This document shows positions 34,980 to 46,254 of a DNA stretch of 64,000 nucleotides, piece by piece. The notes under the pieces were generated by a model that was given only the letters and a program-made list of their open reading frames with translations, did not search any database and had not been told where the DNA came from. Made by a program: the position numbers and the translations under genes. The stretch is from Aptenodytes patagonicus. Lineage: Eukaryota > Chordata > Aves > Sphenisciformes > Spheniscidae. Where the stretch lies: contig NC_134961.1 of assembly GCF_965638725.1 (NCBI RefSeq), positions 2,666,001 to 2,730,000 of the forward strand, read 5' to 3'. Within the stretch, counting starts at the first letter, position 1. Each line of letters begins with the position of its first letter.

Positions 34980-36460
34980 CCTTGCGGCACCGGCTGAGCC
35001 CTTGGCGTGCTGGCCTGCTGCTCCGGAGCCACCAGCACGTCCGGGGTGATGGACCCGCTTCGGGCAAAACAAATTCCCGGGGTCGCGGTGGGGCTGGCTG
35101 GGCGGCAGGTGGGAGCCCGCGGCCACCGGGACCCCCGCGACTGTGCCCCGACGGGGAGGGCTGGCCGCCGGTGGGGCGGCCCCTTCTTCCCCTCCCGGCC
35201 CGCTCCGCTCCCGGCCCCTTCCCGCTCCGCTCCCGGCGGGGCGGCCGCGGCGGCGGGAGGGCGGAGGCAGGGCTGGCAGCGCCGCGGCGGGCGGCGCACA
35301 CACGCACACACACCTCCCTGCATGTGATTAAATGGCTCGAAATCTGCTTCTGATTTCCTCGGGGAGGTGACTTTTCTCTTCTTTTCAACCCGGGATTTAT
35401 TGGAGCCTTTTTACTCCGCTTGCAGGCAGCGGTCGGGGCTCAGTTTCTCCGCTTCTTGCTTTTCTGGGTTTTTTTTTTTTTTTGTATTTTTTTTTGTTTT
35501 GTTTTTCCCTTTCCTCTCCTTTTCTCCCTTCCCTCCTTCCCCGCTGCCTCCTTCCCTCCCGCAGCCGGAGCAGCCGCGGGCGGTGCGGCGGAGCGGGCGG
35601 GAGCACGGCCGGCTGCGGGCACGGCCCTGGGGACCCGCCTGCACCGCCGGGAGCAGCACTCCCGCTTTGCACTATTTCGCTTTATTTTGCTTTCTCTCCC
35701 CCCGCCCCTCCCCCCTTCCCCCCCCCCCCCGGCAATTTGTTATTATTGCCTTTTTTTTTTCTTTTTTTCCTTTTTTTTTTTTTTTGTGTTGCGATCAGCC
35801 AAGGGAAGGGGGAGCTGCCCCCACGCCCCGCCGCCCGCCCTGCTGCTGCGGCGGCCCCGGCTCCTCTCACCGCCTCGACCCCAGACCTGCTGCCCGGACC
35901 GACCCCGCTACCTGCCCGGCCGCGGTAAGCTGCTCCTCCAACTTCCCGGCGCTGGCGGCCCCGGCCGAGCAGCTCCCCACTCTCCTCCCCACCGCTCCCT
36001 CCCTCGTTGACTTTTATTCCTCCCTCTCCCCCCCCCCCACCCCTCCCTCACCCTCCCTTTATTTCCCTTTCCATCCTTTCACCGCCGAAAACGGGACCTC
36101 CCAACGGCGGGGCCGGGGGTGCCGCCCGCCCGCAGCCGGGCACGGCGGAGCCCCGCTCCCGGCCCCGGGCAGCTCCGGCCGCCGCCGCTCCGCGCTTTGT
36201 CCCGGCCCGGCTCGCTGCCACGGCCCCGGCAGAGCCGGCGGGGGGGACGCGGAGGTGCCCGGCGCTGTACGAAGCCTCGCGGTGTCGCAGCCCCCCCCCC
36301 TTGCCGCGGAGCTGCCGCGGGGACAGGAGCCTCCCGAGGCGCTGAGCCCCGGCCCCGCCTCGGGTGCGGGCACAGGCAGCGGTGGGAGCCCTGCCAGGCT
36401 GCTGCCTGCGGTGCCAGCTCCGCTGACCAGGCACGGGGCACGCACGTGCTCTCCCCTGCC
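34980..36460 (+). promoter_or_regulatory. NTN3: Large CpG island, presumed NTN3 promoter
   Basis: About 1.5 kb of CpG-dense sequence, broken by long T runs (35469-35483 and around 35750-35785) and C runs (around 35717-35730 and 36030-36040). Netrin genes are known to have a non-coding first exon far from the start-codon exon. This is the only large island upstream of the NTN3 coding exon, about 9 kb away, on the right side and in suitable orientation. The assignment is inference: no transcript data are available and no TATA box was found. Confidence 0.55.
35400..35924 (+). other. NTN3: Candidate non-coding exon 1 of NTN3 (start unknown)
   Basis: The sequence ccgcg followed by gtaagc at 35925-35930 is a strong vertebrate splice donor within the CpG island. 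An exon ending at 35924 could splice to the acceptor at 45257-45258 just before the netrin start codon. A second usable donor (gggtgagacc) occurs near 36702. The exon's 5' end is a placeholder. Confidence 0.3.
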
Positions 36461-38129
36461 CGCAGTTCCTGCCGGAGGCCTTTATCCGCTCGGAAGGTCT
36501 CCACCAGCACAAAGCCACCGGGCACCTTGGCGGGGTGGCTTCGCCCTTGCCACCAACCCAGGCTTTGGGGCCATCGCTGGTCCCTTCCCAGCACAGCTGC
36601 CTCGGGGAGACCCCTCTGCGGGGCGGCTCGGGGGGTGGGTTCCCTCTGGAAATAGCTCCTGCATGATGTACTCGGATGCATTGCAGTCCCGGGACCAGGC
36701 TGGGTGAGACCCCTCGGCATCCCCCAGCACCCTGCCCCAAACCACAGCTGGGGTGAGGGCCAGCGGTTCTGGCCAGGGCATGTGCGAGTGGGTGGTGGCG
36801 CAGGGAGAAGGGAAGCTGGGCTGCGTTTGGTGGGTTTGCTTTTGCTTTTCTGTCTCAGAGCTGCCGAATCCTCGTTTCTTCAAAACGCTGTCCCTCCCCC
36901 AGCTTCCCCGGCCCGCTGGAGAGTGGGTGGATGGAAATACCTTTCTTGGGATAAGGAATAACTGGTGTGATGGGGGACGTGGCGCTCGGCAGTCTGCTGC
37001 CTCGCTTGGCTCTTGCTGAGCAGGGTGGGTGAGGAAGGCCCCGTGCGCAGGAGCAGGAGCTCCTCCGGTAACATGGTGGTCCCGCTGGCTTGCGGCTCAG
37101 CTGGGCAGTGGTTGTGCATGGATTCTCATCTCTCGGGTGAGCTCACCCCGTGAACGTATGGGACATAAGCTAGGCTGAGCATCCCTACCTCCATCTGTGC
37201 TGTTTGTGTCAGACCTGTAGTCCGGCTGAGATGATACTGAGCATAGACCTGGATGTGCAAACCCCGGACGGCTGGAAAAAGCACAGATCCTTCTTCCCTG
37301 GCCAAGTTCGCTGTTGCCTGCTCTCAAAGCCAGCAGAGGCTGGAGCTCCCTGTAACCAGTGTAGCAGGGATGTGGCTTGAGCCATGCTCCGAAAACACCC
37401 TCCAAGGCACTTGGATGGATGGAGGGCAACTTTTTTTTTTTTCCCCCCCTTTTTTCTGCAATATCCCGTTTATAAAACAGAGGGAGCTGCTGTGCTTTTC
37501 TGACCACCTGGTTGGAGCAAGCTGGTGAGGGGACAGTAGGTCCAGCAGTCCAAGCGCAGGGTGGGCTGCAGGGGTCCCAGCATCCCTTCCTCCTCCGCCT
37601 GCGCATGGAAGGAGGAAGGCAAGTCAGCTCCCTGCAGAGAAGAGGGCAGGTGTAATGCCAGGTTGGGAAGGAGCCGAGGTGAGTCTGCAGCTTGGGGAAG
37701 AAAGAAGCCAGGCCTAGGGATGCAGCTGAGCACGCTGTGGCCTGAAGCAAGGAGCCCACCAGAAATGCAAGCTGCTGGCAGTCTCGGCTGAGGAGTGTTG
37801 CTGCTGCTCCCTGGGCACCAGAACATGATGTCTTCAGCCTGGGCCGGCTGGAACAGAGGTCCCACCTTGGGTGGCAGCTGGCGGAGGTATGGGTCTGAGC
37901 AGGGTTTCTCAGCCCTGAAGGAGGTGATCATCGGCGCAGACCTTGGGGCACATGCTGAGATGGCTTCGTCTTCCTACAGCAGGGAAGCAGCCCGCCGTGC
38001 TGAGGGTGTCCACGACACCTCTGCCTCCTGTTCCCCCACCCTGTTAGTCAGGCCCTGCTCCATAAGGAAGCAATTATTTTGTGCCCCCACGAGCCCCTCC
38101 CTGAGCCTGCGCAGGACACTTGCACTCGG

Positions 38130-38480
38130 TATGGAAATGCGACAGATTTTCCATATTCCGCTTTGCCCCGTGATGTTTAAAAACGTACGTGACGGCCTCT
38201 TCCAAATGCTGCAGACTTGGCTGGCACTCAAGCAGTAACAGGCTGTGTGACACCAGGGGCATGAAATATCGTACCAATAGCCAGAGAGGGGAGGGGAAAA
38301 AAAAAAGAGATGTCAAAGTGCAGCGTGTTTCCGGCCCCATTGTCGTGAGCCATCCTCTACCCGATGTGAGAGATCTTTCAAAGCCGGCCAAATGTTGTCA
38401 TCTCTGAATACCATTTTAAATATTCATCCAGACTATTTTCAACATCTGTGCCCGGCATGTTGTGAAAAGGCAACAAGGGA
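38130..38480. promoter_or_regulatory. Candidate conserved non-coding element
   Basis: An island of mixed, non-repetitive, AT-leaning sequence with words such as ccattttaaatattcatcc, gatctttcaaagcc (TCF/LEF-like) and gtgatgtttaaaaacgtacg. It contrasts with the GC-rich flanks and has no open frame of note. Called only on texture; alignment to other amniotes would decide. Confidence 0.25.
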
Positions 38481-39250
38481 CGTTATGGAAACCAGATCAC
38501 TTTATTCCCATATGGAGTAGAAACGGGTTGAAGTGATGAGGACTTCTGGACCGGGACCGCACGAGTCCCGTGCATCCGCTGGGAGCAGTGGGAGGAAAAC
38601 CCTCTGTACCCTGAGGGCTGCTCCCGGGAGCGCACGACGGAGCCGAGCAGCGTGGCAGGAGTGCATGAAGGGGTTCAGGGAGCTGGGGTGGGATTAGAGT
38701 TGGGTAAAGCACCAAGTCGAGCAGTAGTAGAGGTTGATAAATAGGGTAGCATTAAGGCAGCCATTCTTTCTGCGTCTGCAAGACCACAGGTTCCAGATGC
38801 CTCCTTGAGCTGCCGTTGCGTTGGGAGCGCGAGGAGGAGATCTCCGGCTTGCACTGGCTGGGGGATGCAACAGAGTGTTGCAGCAAAACGGATTCAGCTT
38901 CGCAGCATGTGGGTGATATCCTGCTTAAATCTCCCCTCCTGGGAGTGGGACCACCTCTACCCAGGGCCGCTGGAGAGTGGAGCAGGCACAGGGGACCCAG
39001 CAGGCCTCCCGTGCTGGATGTTGGTCCCTCCTTCCCATGGTCAGCGTGGCTTACGAGTTACTGAAATGGGTGAGCAGGGATGCATCTGAGCATCCAGCCT
39101 TTGACAGCTCTGTGCACATGGTTGAGTAGCCTGGGGACTGCCGTTTGCTTCATGGTGGATTTCTTTTTGTTGTTGTTGTTTTTGATAACCTAGGAAATCT
39201 GGGCTCTGTTTCTGCCTTTTGTAACGTCAGGCTGCAACTAATTCAAGCCA

Positions 39251-39375
39251 GGCCAGATTCTGACCACAGGTATGTCAGTGTAAATTTGAATGGAGTCGCT
39301 TACGTCTTGGTTTGGCCCGATCTGAATGGAGTTACTTCTGGCTGATGCCAAAGGAGCTGAGGTCAGAATCTGGCC
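39251..39375. mobile_element. Small non-autonomous element with perfect 15-bp terminal inverted repeats
   Basis: The left end GGCCAGATTCTGACC (39251-39265) and right end GGTCAGAATCTGGCC (39361-39375) are exact reverse complements bounding 125 bases. The interior (tcagtgtaaatttgaatgga and tgaatggagttacttc) resembles a palindromic repeat family I recall from reptile genomes, with similar ends and GTGTAAAT/GGAGTTACT interiors. No transposase is present and no clear target-site duplication was found, so the superfamily is not assigned. Confidence 0.65.
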
Positions 39376-39630
39376 CATCCTTTCCTGCATGCAGTGTAAT
39401 TTGTATGCGTCTCCTGGCACTGCTGGGGTATCGTATGGCTTGTGTAATTCTGGCTCCGGCCTGCCACAGTGCATTGCAATATCTATCGCCGGCAGTGCCT
39501 GCTTGCAGGAAGACGCTGCCTTGTAATTGCCCACGTGAGCTGTGCATACTTTGGGGAGCAGGGGCTGAAAGCCCGAGGGGCTGCGCAGAGTGGTCGGCTC
39601 CACGGATGTGGGTCTGTACGCGCTTGGAAG

Positions 39631-39654
39631 CTTCTGATATTTAAATATCAGAAG
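39631..39654. repeat. Perfect 24-bp palindrome
   Basis: The left half CTTCTGATATTT is followed immediately by its exact reverse complement, without a spacer. The centre is TTTAAA, flanked by GATA/TATC. It lies 255 bases after the inverted-repeat relic. It could be a symmetrical protein-binding site or the fused ends of a lost element. Confidence 0.9.
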
Positions 39655-42600
39655 AGAGGAGGGAGCTTGTAAAGAAAAGCGAGGCATCTCCTCGGTGCCA
39701 TTAGCTGCGTCCCAAGTGGGCACCGGTCGCTCCATTAGCGGCTGGGAAGGCGATTAGCACTCCCCGCCGTGCTGCATCCCTCCGGCCTCTCCCTGCCGCA
39801 CGCGCTCCCTCCCGCCAGAAAGCCGAGCCCAGTCCCAGCGCCTTGGCTGCGTGGGGTTTTTCCTTTCATTTTAAATACTTCTCGGTTGTGTTTTTTTTGT
39901 CCCAGCGACACATGGAATGATTTATCCATGGCTGGAGCACAGTTTGGTCCTGATGCATTCTGCTTGTTAGGTGGGGGGATGAAGCATCCCCCAGCTGGCA
40001 TCGGCACGGTGGGTGAGGGACCGGTGCCCACGGAGGGGAGGGAGGCGGCAGGGACCCGGGGACCCCGACAGCTCCCCGAGATGGGTCCCGTTCATGGGGT
40101 GGGGGCAGATCTCCAGTGGGTCGCTCCTGTAGCACGTGTGGCAAGGGAGCGGGGATGCCCTCGTTAGAAAGGGCCCGTAACGAGGTGGGAATGTGCAAGG
40201 TCTGGTAGCAGATACATCCTGGTTAAGGGACATGCTCTGGTCATTTATGCCCAGTTACAGCTTCTCTGAGCACATCATTCCTCTTCTGCTTTGGGTCCCC
40301 TCCTGCCCCCCCAGTGCCCTCCTGCTCAGAGGGCACCTGAGCTGCTGGCGGGCTTTACTGGGGATGGCACAGCTCAGGGATGAGCAGTCCTCGTGGATCG
40401 GCCCTATCCGAGCACTTTGGATCTAGTTGCTGGATCCCCTCAAGTACTTTGGTCCTTTGGTCCTTGCCTGGGGTTTCTCTGCCCACTGCTCCACAGCTGT
40501 GCCATGCCACGAGCCTTTTGGTGACCAATGCAGGTGGGTGGCTACATCCCTGCCCCTTGCTGGCACCCAGGACCTTGTCCCTGTGCACAGGGTGATGCAG
40601 CACCTCGTGGGAACCAGGCATCCCCATCTCAACCAGCTCCAAGTAAGGCCATGTGCTTCCTAGGGTGATGTGAGCACCCCGTATACTGTGCTGCCCTGGC
40701 TCAGAGGAGAAACCCAGCCCGCTGCACTGTGCCAGCAACATCGGAGAGGACCCGGGCGAGCAGCGCAGGTCCCTGGCAGGAGGGAAGCACCATTTCTGTG
40801 CCATCCCTTGGGGCATTCCCCTTCCCCTCCCAGGCAGTGCTGGCTGCTCAGCTTTAGCCATCGCCTGCTCTCTAAACCCATGTTTTTTGGTGGCAGGGCT
40901 GCAGCAGACGGTGAGGAACTGCTCGGGCCACTCACTCCTTCCCCCTCCACTTTAATTAGAGAAAGCTGCTCCCGGGCCGCAAAGGTCCTGGGATCAAATC
41001 TGGCTAATAACCCCCTTTCCTCCACGTCCCGTGTTGTTCCACTTAATCCTGTAATTACCTCTGCAAAGCTGCCGCTGCCCCTGGTCTGCTGGGTGGTGAC
41101 CCTGGGCCTGCTGTAGGCACCAGCATCTGTATTTGGGGAAGTTTGCTCTCTTTGCCCTGGCTCACGTGCTGCACCTGCCTCGTGCTTTGGGGAGCAAGCA
41201 CCCACCTGATGGCTTGGCATCGGGAGACCTGGAGCTCTGAGCATGCATCTGCGCCCAGCATAGCTCTCAGCAACACTGCCTCCTGGGAAGGCGATGGGAA
41301 GGGGAACCCATGGTGGGCTGGAGCATCTCCCCGACAAGCCTCCCACAAGGCGGGGAAATGCTGCTGGTCGCCTTGGGAAGCATGTTGCTGTAGGGAGAAG
41401 GGGTGTGGACACATTGGATGCAGTAGCTAATTTTTTTTTAAAGCACTTCTGAAGCACTACAGCGGCGTGACTTCCTTCCAAACCGCACGGCTGTTAGCAT
41501 TCCCCGAGCGGAGGAGTGAGGAAATCGCCCACCTCAAAAATGCAGCCACTTCTGGGGAGGAGCCGGGAGGGCGGCCGCTTCCTCGGGAAGGGTGAGCCCT
41601 GCCGCCACATCCCCCCAGCCTCATGGGTGCTGCTGGCGGCCGGGAGCTGGCGGCCACCCGAGAGGCTCGCTGGGGACACCTTTGGGATGCTGTCCCTGGG
41701 AGATGCGCCCCATCGCTTATGTCCCTCCTTATGCTGGATCCAGGCAAGTGCTGGGCTGGATTTGGCGCCAAGGGGCTCGTCCCATCGCTCCCTGCTTAGT
41801 CAGCAGCGTCGCCATTTGATCTGAACTGGGGGCAGTGAAGATGGGAAGTGGAAAGGGGGGGCAGATGGGGGCCGGGGAGAGAAATACCCACTCCCGGGCC
41901 TCTCTGGCAGCTTGCCGGCAGTCCCGGGGTCACACTGAATATGCATAAAAGGGAGCAGATTGCAGCTTGCCCTCCTCTCTGATACGGAGGTGAGGCCTGC
42001 GGAGACCACCGGCCCCGGCTCTCTTTCAGCAGGATAATGGGGTGAGCCGAGCGCGGAGCGTGCGTGCCTGTGTGTGGTCTCACGGATGATAATGATTTCC
42101 ATTCATGCCCTGCCTCCGCAGCGCTGATGCGCCGCTGGGCGAGTGTTGGCTCCCTGGCGGCTGCTCCCCGGCAGGAGCAGAGCCCCTGAAAGTTGGGCAC
42201 TGAATCTCTGGGCTTGTGCTTTTGTATGGCTGGTGGGAGGGACAGAGTTTCCCATCAGGGCAGGGAGGGCGGGCAGGAGGTGCTCGTTCCCCCCATGCAC
42301 TCCAAAAGCAGCGGTAACCCCGGCCCAGGTCCTAGACCTGCTGCTCCTGCCCTGCTCATAACACCTTCGCCTCTGGGCTCTCCCCTTGCTGCTGTTGGGT
42401 GCTGGTGCTGTCTCTCTTCCCTGGGCAGGGTTTTACTAACACCTTCACGTCTTACCAAACGGGGAATTAAAAGGCCTTTGCAGGTGGCACACCTGAGCGT
42501 GGCCCTATTTGTGTCCCCTTGCTGCCATGTGGCAGAGAGGAGGTGGAGGGTGGAGATTTCTCCTTGGCAGGGTTTAGCCTTGTTCGATACGCCCTGAGTT

Positions 42601-43752
42601 GCCCTGGGGTGGATGGATGCAGCTGCTGAGGCATCCCTGGGGGTTTCTCCTCTCTCCTCCCAGTGCAGAGGTCTTCCCACAGGGTTGTCCCCATGCTACT
42701 TGCTGCCCCGGGGCTGGTGGGATGCGAGGTGGTGGTGGCTGCACCTCTCTGTGGGGTGTGCGGTGGGATGGGGATGATGGGCGAGCTGGCAGCATCACAG
42801 GACTGAAGGAGCTGTGCTGGGTGTCTGCAGGTATGTGCGTGGCCAGGTCTTGCTGGGCATTGCAGGGCGTCCGTCAGCATTTTGCAGCCTGCTGTGCTGG
42901 GTGTGAGTACAGGAGCAGGGCTCTGCCTGTGGGCTGGCAGGGGCTCTGTCTCGCTGCTCGGCACCGGGCAGGTGCTGGGGATGGTCCCGTCAGGATTGCG
43001 TTGGGTGGATTAACCAGGCACTGTCTTCACTCAACGGTTCCTGGACAGGCAGACGCTGGGGAGCTTGCAGCAGCCGCGGCATTGCCTCCTGCCTGGGAGG
43101 CAGCTGCCTGCAGTGGGGCCGGGGTTCCCGACAGAGCCCTGTGGGCTGCCTGCAGCAGGGGATGTTCTTCACAGCCTGGTGCTTGCGACACGGTGCTTCC
43201 TTCGCTGCGGTGACTGCTACGTCCCTGCTGCTCCCCTCTCTACTTCCACAGCCCTTGCCTGCATGCCGTGCCCCTCGAGTCGGGGGTTCCCAGTGCTCCG
43301 CGTGTCCCAGGGACAGCATCCCTTGTCTTGCTGCCTGACGGTTGCCCAGCCACCGAGCCATGGGCTGGCGTGTCCCCGAAAGGCTCTGCAGCACTGCCGG
43401 ATAGCGGGGGATGTGCTGCTGGGGCGATGGAGAGACCACCAAGGGAGCCGCTGATTTTTCAGCAGTGAGCATCTCCTTTCCCATCAGCAGAGGATTAAGC
43501 AGTGAGGAAACAGCACGGAGGTGGCAGGGCTAGGATTTGTCCTGGGGGAGATGTCCAGGGATGGGCTGAGCCCCCTGTCCCCGCTCCCCACTCAGCGGGC
43601 ATGGGCTCTGGCGCTGGCTGCCCGGCTGAGCCTGGCTGGGAAGGGAGGAGCTTCCCCCCATTAGCGGTTTGGCAGCCCGGAGAGAGGCAGCTTTCTTCCA
43701 CAGCCACAGGTCGTTTTTGTGTTTGGGTTTTTCTTGTTGGTTTTTTTGTTGG

Positions 43753-43789
43753 TTTTTTTTTTTTTTTTGCAAAAGGGGGGGGGGGGGGG
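43753..43789. repeat. T16 tract followed closely by G15 tract
   Basis: Sixteen T residues, a 6-base gap (gcaaaa) and fifteen G residues, preceded by T-rich GTTGGTTTTTTT words. Slippage-prone, and a likely sequencing or assembly error site. The poly(T) could be a reversed poly(A) tail of a lost retroposon, but no body is recognisable. Confidence 0.85.
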
Positions 43790-45258
43790 AATCCCGGATC
43801 ATTTGAAACGGGCTGTCCCCTGCCAGCCTCCTTTGGCCGGAGTGGGCAGCTGGACAGGCAGGAGCAGTGTTGGGGGCTGTAGATGGGGAGCAGAGCATCT
43901 GCCACTCTGGGTTGTGCTGCTGGCACTGGGCTTCATTCCTGAGGGTGAAGTGCAAAACCCAAGTCATCCCGTAAGGATTTACTAGTGGGAGAGGGGACGA
44001 TGGGGGGATCCCCTCCACCTGCCCTGGCCGTGGTATGGGCTGGTAGAGGCCAGAGAACCCAGCTTGGTGGCTGGGGCGGGCAGCGCTCAGCACAGTCCCT
44101 CCAGCCAAGCACGTGGGATGGCAGGGCTGATGCCATCGGCCCAGCCGGGCAGCTCAGGGGTCTACCGCCAACTGCAGCGCTCAGGGACGTTCTCCAGTGA
44201 ATGTGTGAGCTGTGGCTGCTCACACGATGCTCAGGATGGGGCGTGGCTGATCCGCATCTTGCAGGATGCTCCTGCTGCAGCCAGAGCCGGTGGGAGGGGA
44301 CGTGACCTCCAGTCCCTCTTCCACCCTACAAGTCAGTGGCGTGGGAGATGGGCCATGTCCCCTGGAAGCCACCCAGCGTCCCCTGGCCCTGTGCTGTGGC
44401 TGCCGGGAGAGGAGCCCAGCCAAGCCCTGCATTTGGCCCTTGCTTTTCCCTCCATTAACAGACAGGCTAGACCCAAACCTGGTTTTCTTGGGGGTGAGGC
44501 CAGAATAACCTCCTTTTGCCAGGGGGAATACACGGGTAGCGTGGCACCGGGATTTGGAGGGGATCCAGCCCCTGGCTTGGAGAAGCCACCGTGCCTGTGG
44601 CCAGCAGGATGCTGCCGGGGCTGTGGCATGGCAGGGAAAGTGGTGCCAGCCCTGGCTGAGCCCTGGGGCTTCATCCTGGTGAGCTCCTGCCTGTTGCAAA
44701 ACATCCCACAAGGTGTTTTTGCTGCTGCTCCTTTCTCCCACACTGGCAGGAGCTGTTTCAGGCTGCGGTTGGATAAGGTGGGTTTTGCAGCTACTGTCAC
44801 AGCTGAAAGGTCTCCCCAGCTCTTCCCTGCCACCTCTCCTCAGCAGCTGTGTGGTGATGGGGGTCTCTGAGCTGTGTGTGACAGCCAGGGCTGCTGGCAG
44901 GCGTGAATGTTCCTGTTGCCCCCAAGACAGTTCGTAAGAAGCCAGGGAAGGGCTGGACCCTGCTTTCAACCTCCTCCTTCCAAAGCTCAGCTCTTTCTGC
45001 CATTTCCCACAGTATTTCACTCCTGCTGACGAGCGGCGAGGGATTGCTGTGCATAAGGCACCGCAAAGTAATCGCTTCCCTGCCCCGCTCCCAGGATGCT
45101 GCATCAGTAGATGTGGGGTGGGAAGGCATGCACAGGTCGAGGGCCAGACGTGGGGGTGTTCCCCATCCCTTACCAGCCTCCCTGCATGGGCAGTGCTGCG
45201 GCTTTGCCGCTCCCGGCAGGGTTGCCAGTGCCATTCACTCTCTTTGCTCTTGCCCCAG

Positions 45259-45287
45259 GGAGGAGCCGCTTCCTTCACCCCGGGAGG
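45259..45287 (+). other. NTN3: 5' UTR portion of the NTN3 start-codon exon
   Basis: The acceptor CAG ends at 45258 after a pyrimidine-rich run. The remaining 29 bases lead to ATG at 45288 with A at -3 and G at +4, a strong initiation context. Confidence 0.6.
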
Positions 45288-46254
45288 ATGGAGGTCCTGC
45301 AGCTCCTGCGCCTGCTCCTCACCACCGCCATGCTGGGCCTCTCCCAGACAGTGAACCCCTTCGTGGCCCAGCAGACCCCCCCAGACCCTTGCTATGATGA
45401 GAGCGGCGCTCCTCGCCGCTGCATCCCTGAATTCGTCAACGCTGCCTTCGGGAAGGAGGTTCAAGCCTCCAGCACGTGTGGGAAGCCCCCGACACGGCAC
45501 TGCAATGCCTCGGACCCCCGCCGAGCCCACCCGCCTGCCTACCTGACCGACCTCAACACCGCCTCCAACATGACATGTTGGCGCTCGGAGACCCTCCACC
45601 ACTCGCCCCAGAACGTCACCCTCACCCTCTCCCTCGGCAAGAAGTTCGAGGTGGTCTATGTCAGCCTCCAGTTCTGCTCTCCCCGGCCTGAGTCCACCGC
45701 CATCCTCAAGTCCATGGACTACGGCAAGACCTGGGTGCCATACCAGTACTACTCCTCCCAGTGCCGTAAGATCTACGGCAAGCCCAGCAAAGCCACCGTC
45801 ACCAAGCAGAACGAGCAGGAGGCCCTCTGCACTGATGGCCTCACCGACCTCTACCCCCTCACCGGTGGGCTCATTGCCTTCAGCACCCTCGACGGGCGAC
45901 CCTCTGCCCAGGACTTCGACAGCAGCCCCGTGCTCCAGGACTGGGTGACGGCCACTGACATCCGCGTGGTCTTTAGCCGCCCCCATCTCTTCCGTGACCT
46001 GGGTGGTCGGGATGGTGGTGAGGAAGAGGGTGGCACCGGCTCGACCCCCTATTACTACGCGGTGGGGGAGCTGCAGGTCGGCGGGCGCTGCAAGTGCAAT
46101 GGGCATGCGGCGCGCTGCGTGAAGGACAAGGAGCAGAAGCTGGTGTGCGACTGCAAGCACAACACGGAGGGTCCCGAGTGCGACCGCTGCAAGCCCTTCC
46201 ACTACGACCGGCCTTGGCAGCGGGCCAGCGCCCGTGAGGCCAACGAGTGTCTGG
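45288..46254 (+). CDS. NTN3: Netrin-2 (NTN3 orthologue), coding exon 1: signal peptide, laminin N-terminal domain, LE1
   Basis: Encodes residues 1-322 plus the first base of codon 323. Residues 1-21 are a leucine-rich signal peptide, followed by [16 protein letters not shown]. The laminin N-terminal (domain VI) fold spans about 25-267, with landmark motifs [16 protein letters not shown] (43-58), [22 protein letters not shown] (115-136), [15 protein letters not shown] (141-155) and [16 protein letters not shown] (216-231). The first LE repeat runs about 268-322 ([10 protein letters not shown] ... CDCKHNT ... [14 protein letters not shown]). N-glycosylation sequons are at N73, N94 and N109. Compared with netrin-1, the loop around residues 72-74 is shorter and lacks two cysteines. 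The ATG was preferred over an upstream in-frame ATG at 45111 because it has the signal peptide immediately after it, a strong Kozak context and an acceptor just upstream. The exon ends G|GTAAGT, phase 1. The product is a secreted axon-guidance cue. Confidence 0.96.

Larger units (their letters stand above)
36461..45258 (+). other. NTN3: Presumed NTN3 5' UTR intron
   Basis: No coding exon is supported here. It contains an enhancer-like block at about 38.1-38.5 kb, a terminal-inverted-repeat relic at 39.25 kb, a palindrome at 39.63 kb, and an octamer-like word ATATGCATAA near 41938. It ends in a good polypyrimidine tract and CAG (tctttgctcttgccccag) 29 bases before the netrin ATG. If exon 1 lies elsewhere this stretch is simply upstream intergenic DNA. 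Confidence 0.4.

Noticed and set aside
35367..36707. 446-codon open frame on the + strand
   Set aside because: Lies in the presumed NTN3 promoter island. It contains poly-Phe and poly-Pro from T and C runs, minus-strand frames are equally open, and no family is recognised.
45111..45287. In-frame N-terminal extension of netrin to an ATG at 45111
   Set aside because: The extension crosses a good splice acceptor at 45257-45258, has no netrin similarity and would bury the signal peptide. The ATG at 45288 has better context.
44220..46202. 660-codon open frame antisense to the first netrin coding exon
   Set aside because: It is a GC-driven shadow of a real exon, which rarely yields stop codons on the opposite strand. 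No recognisable antisense protein.
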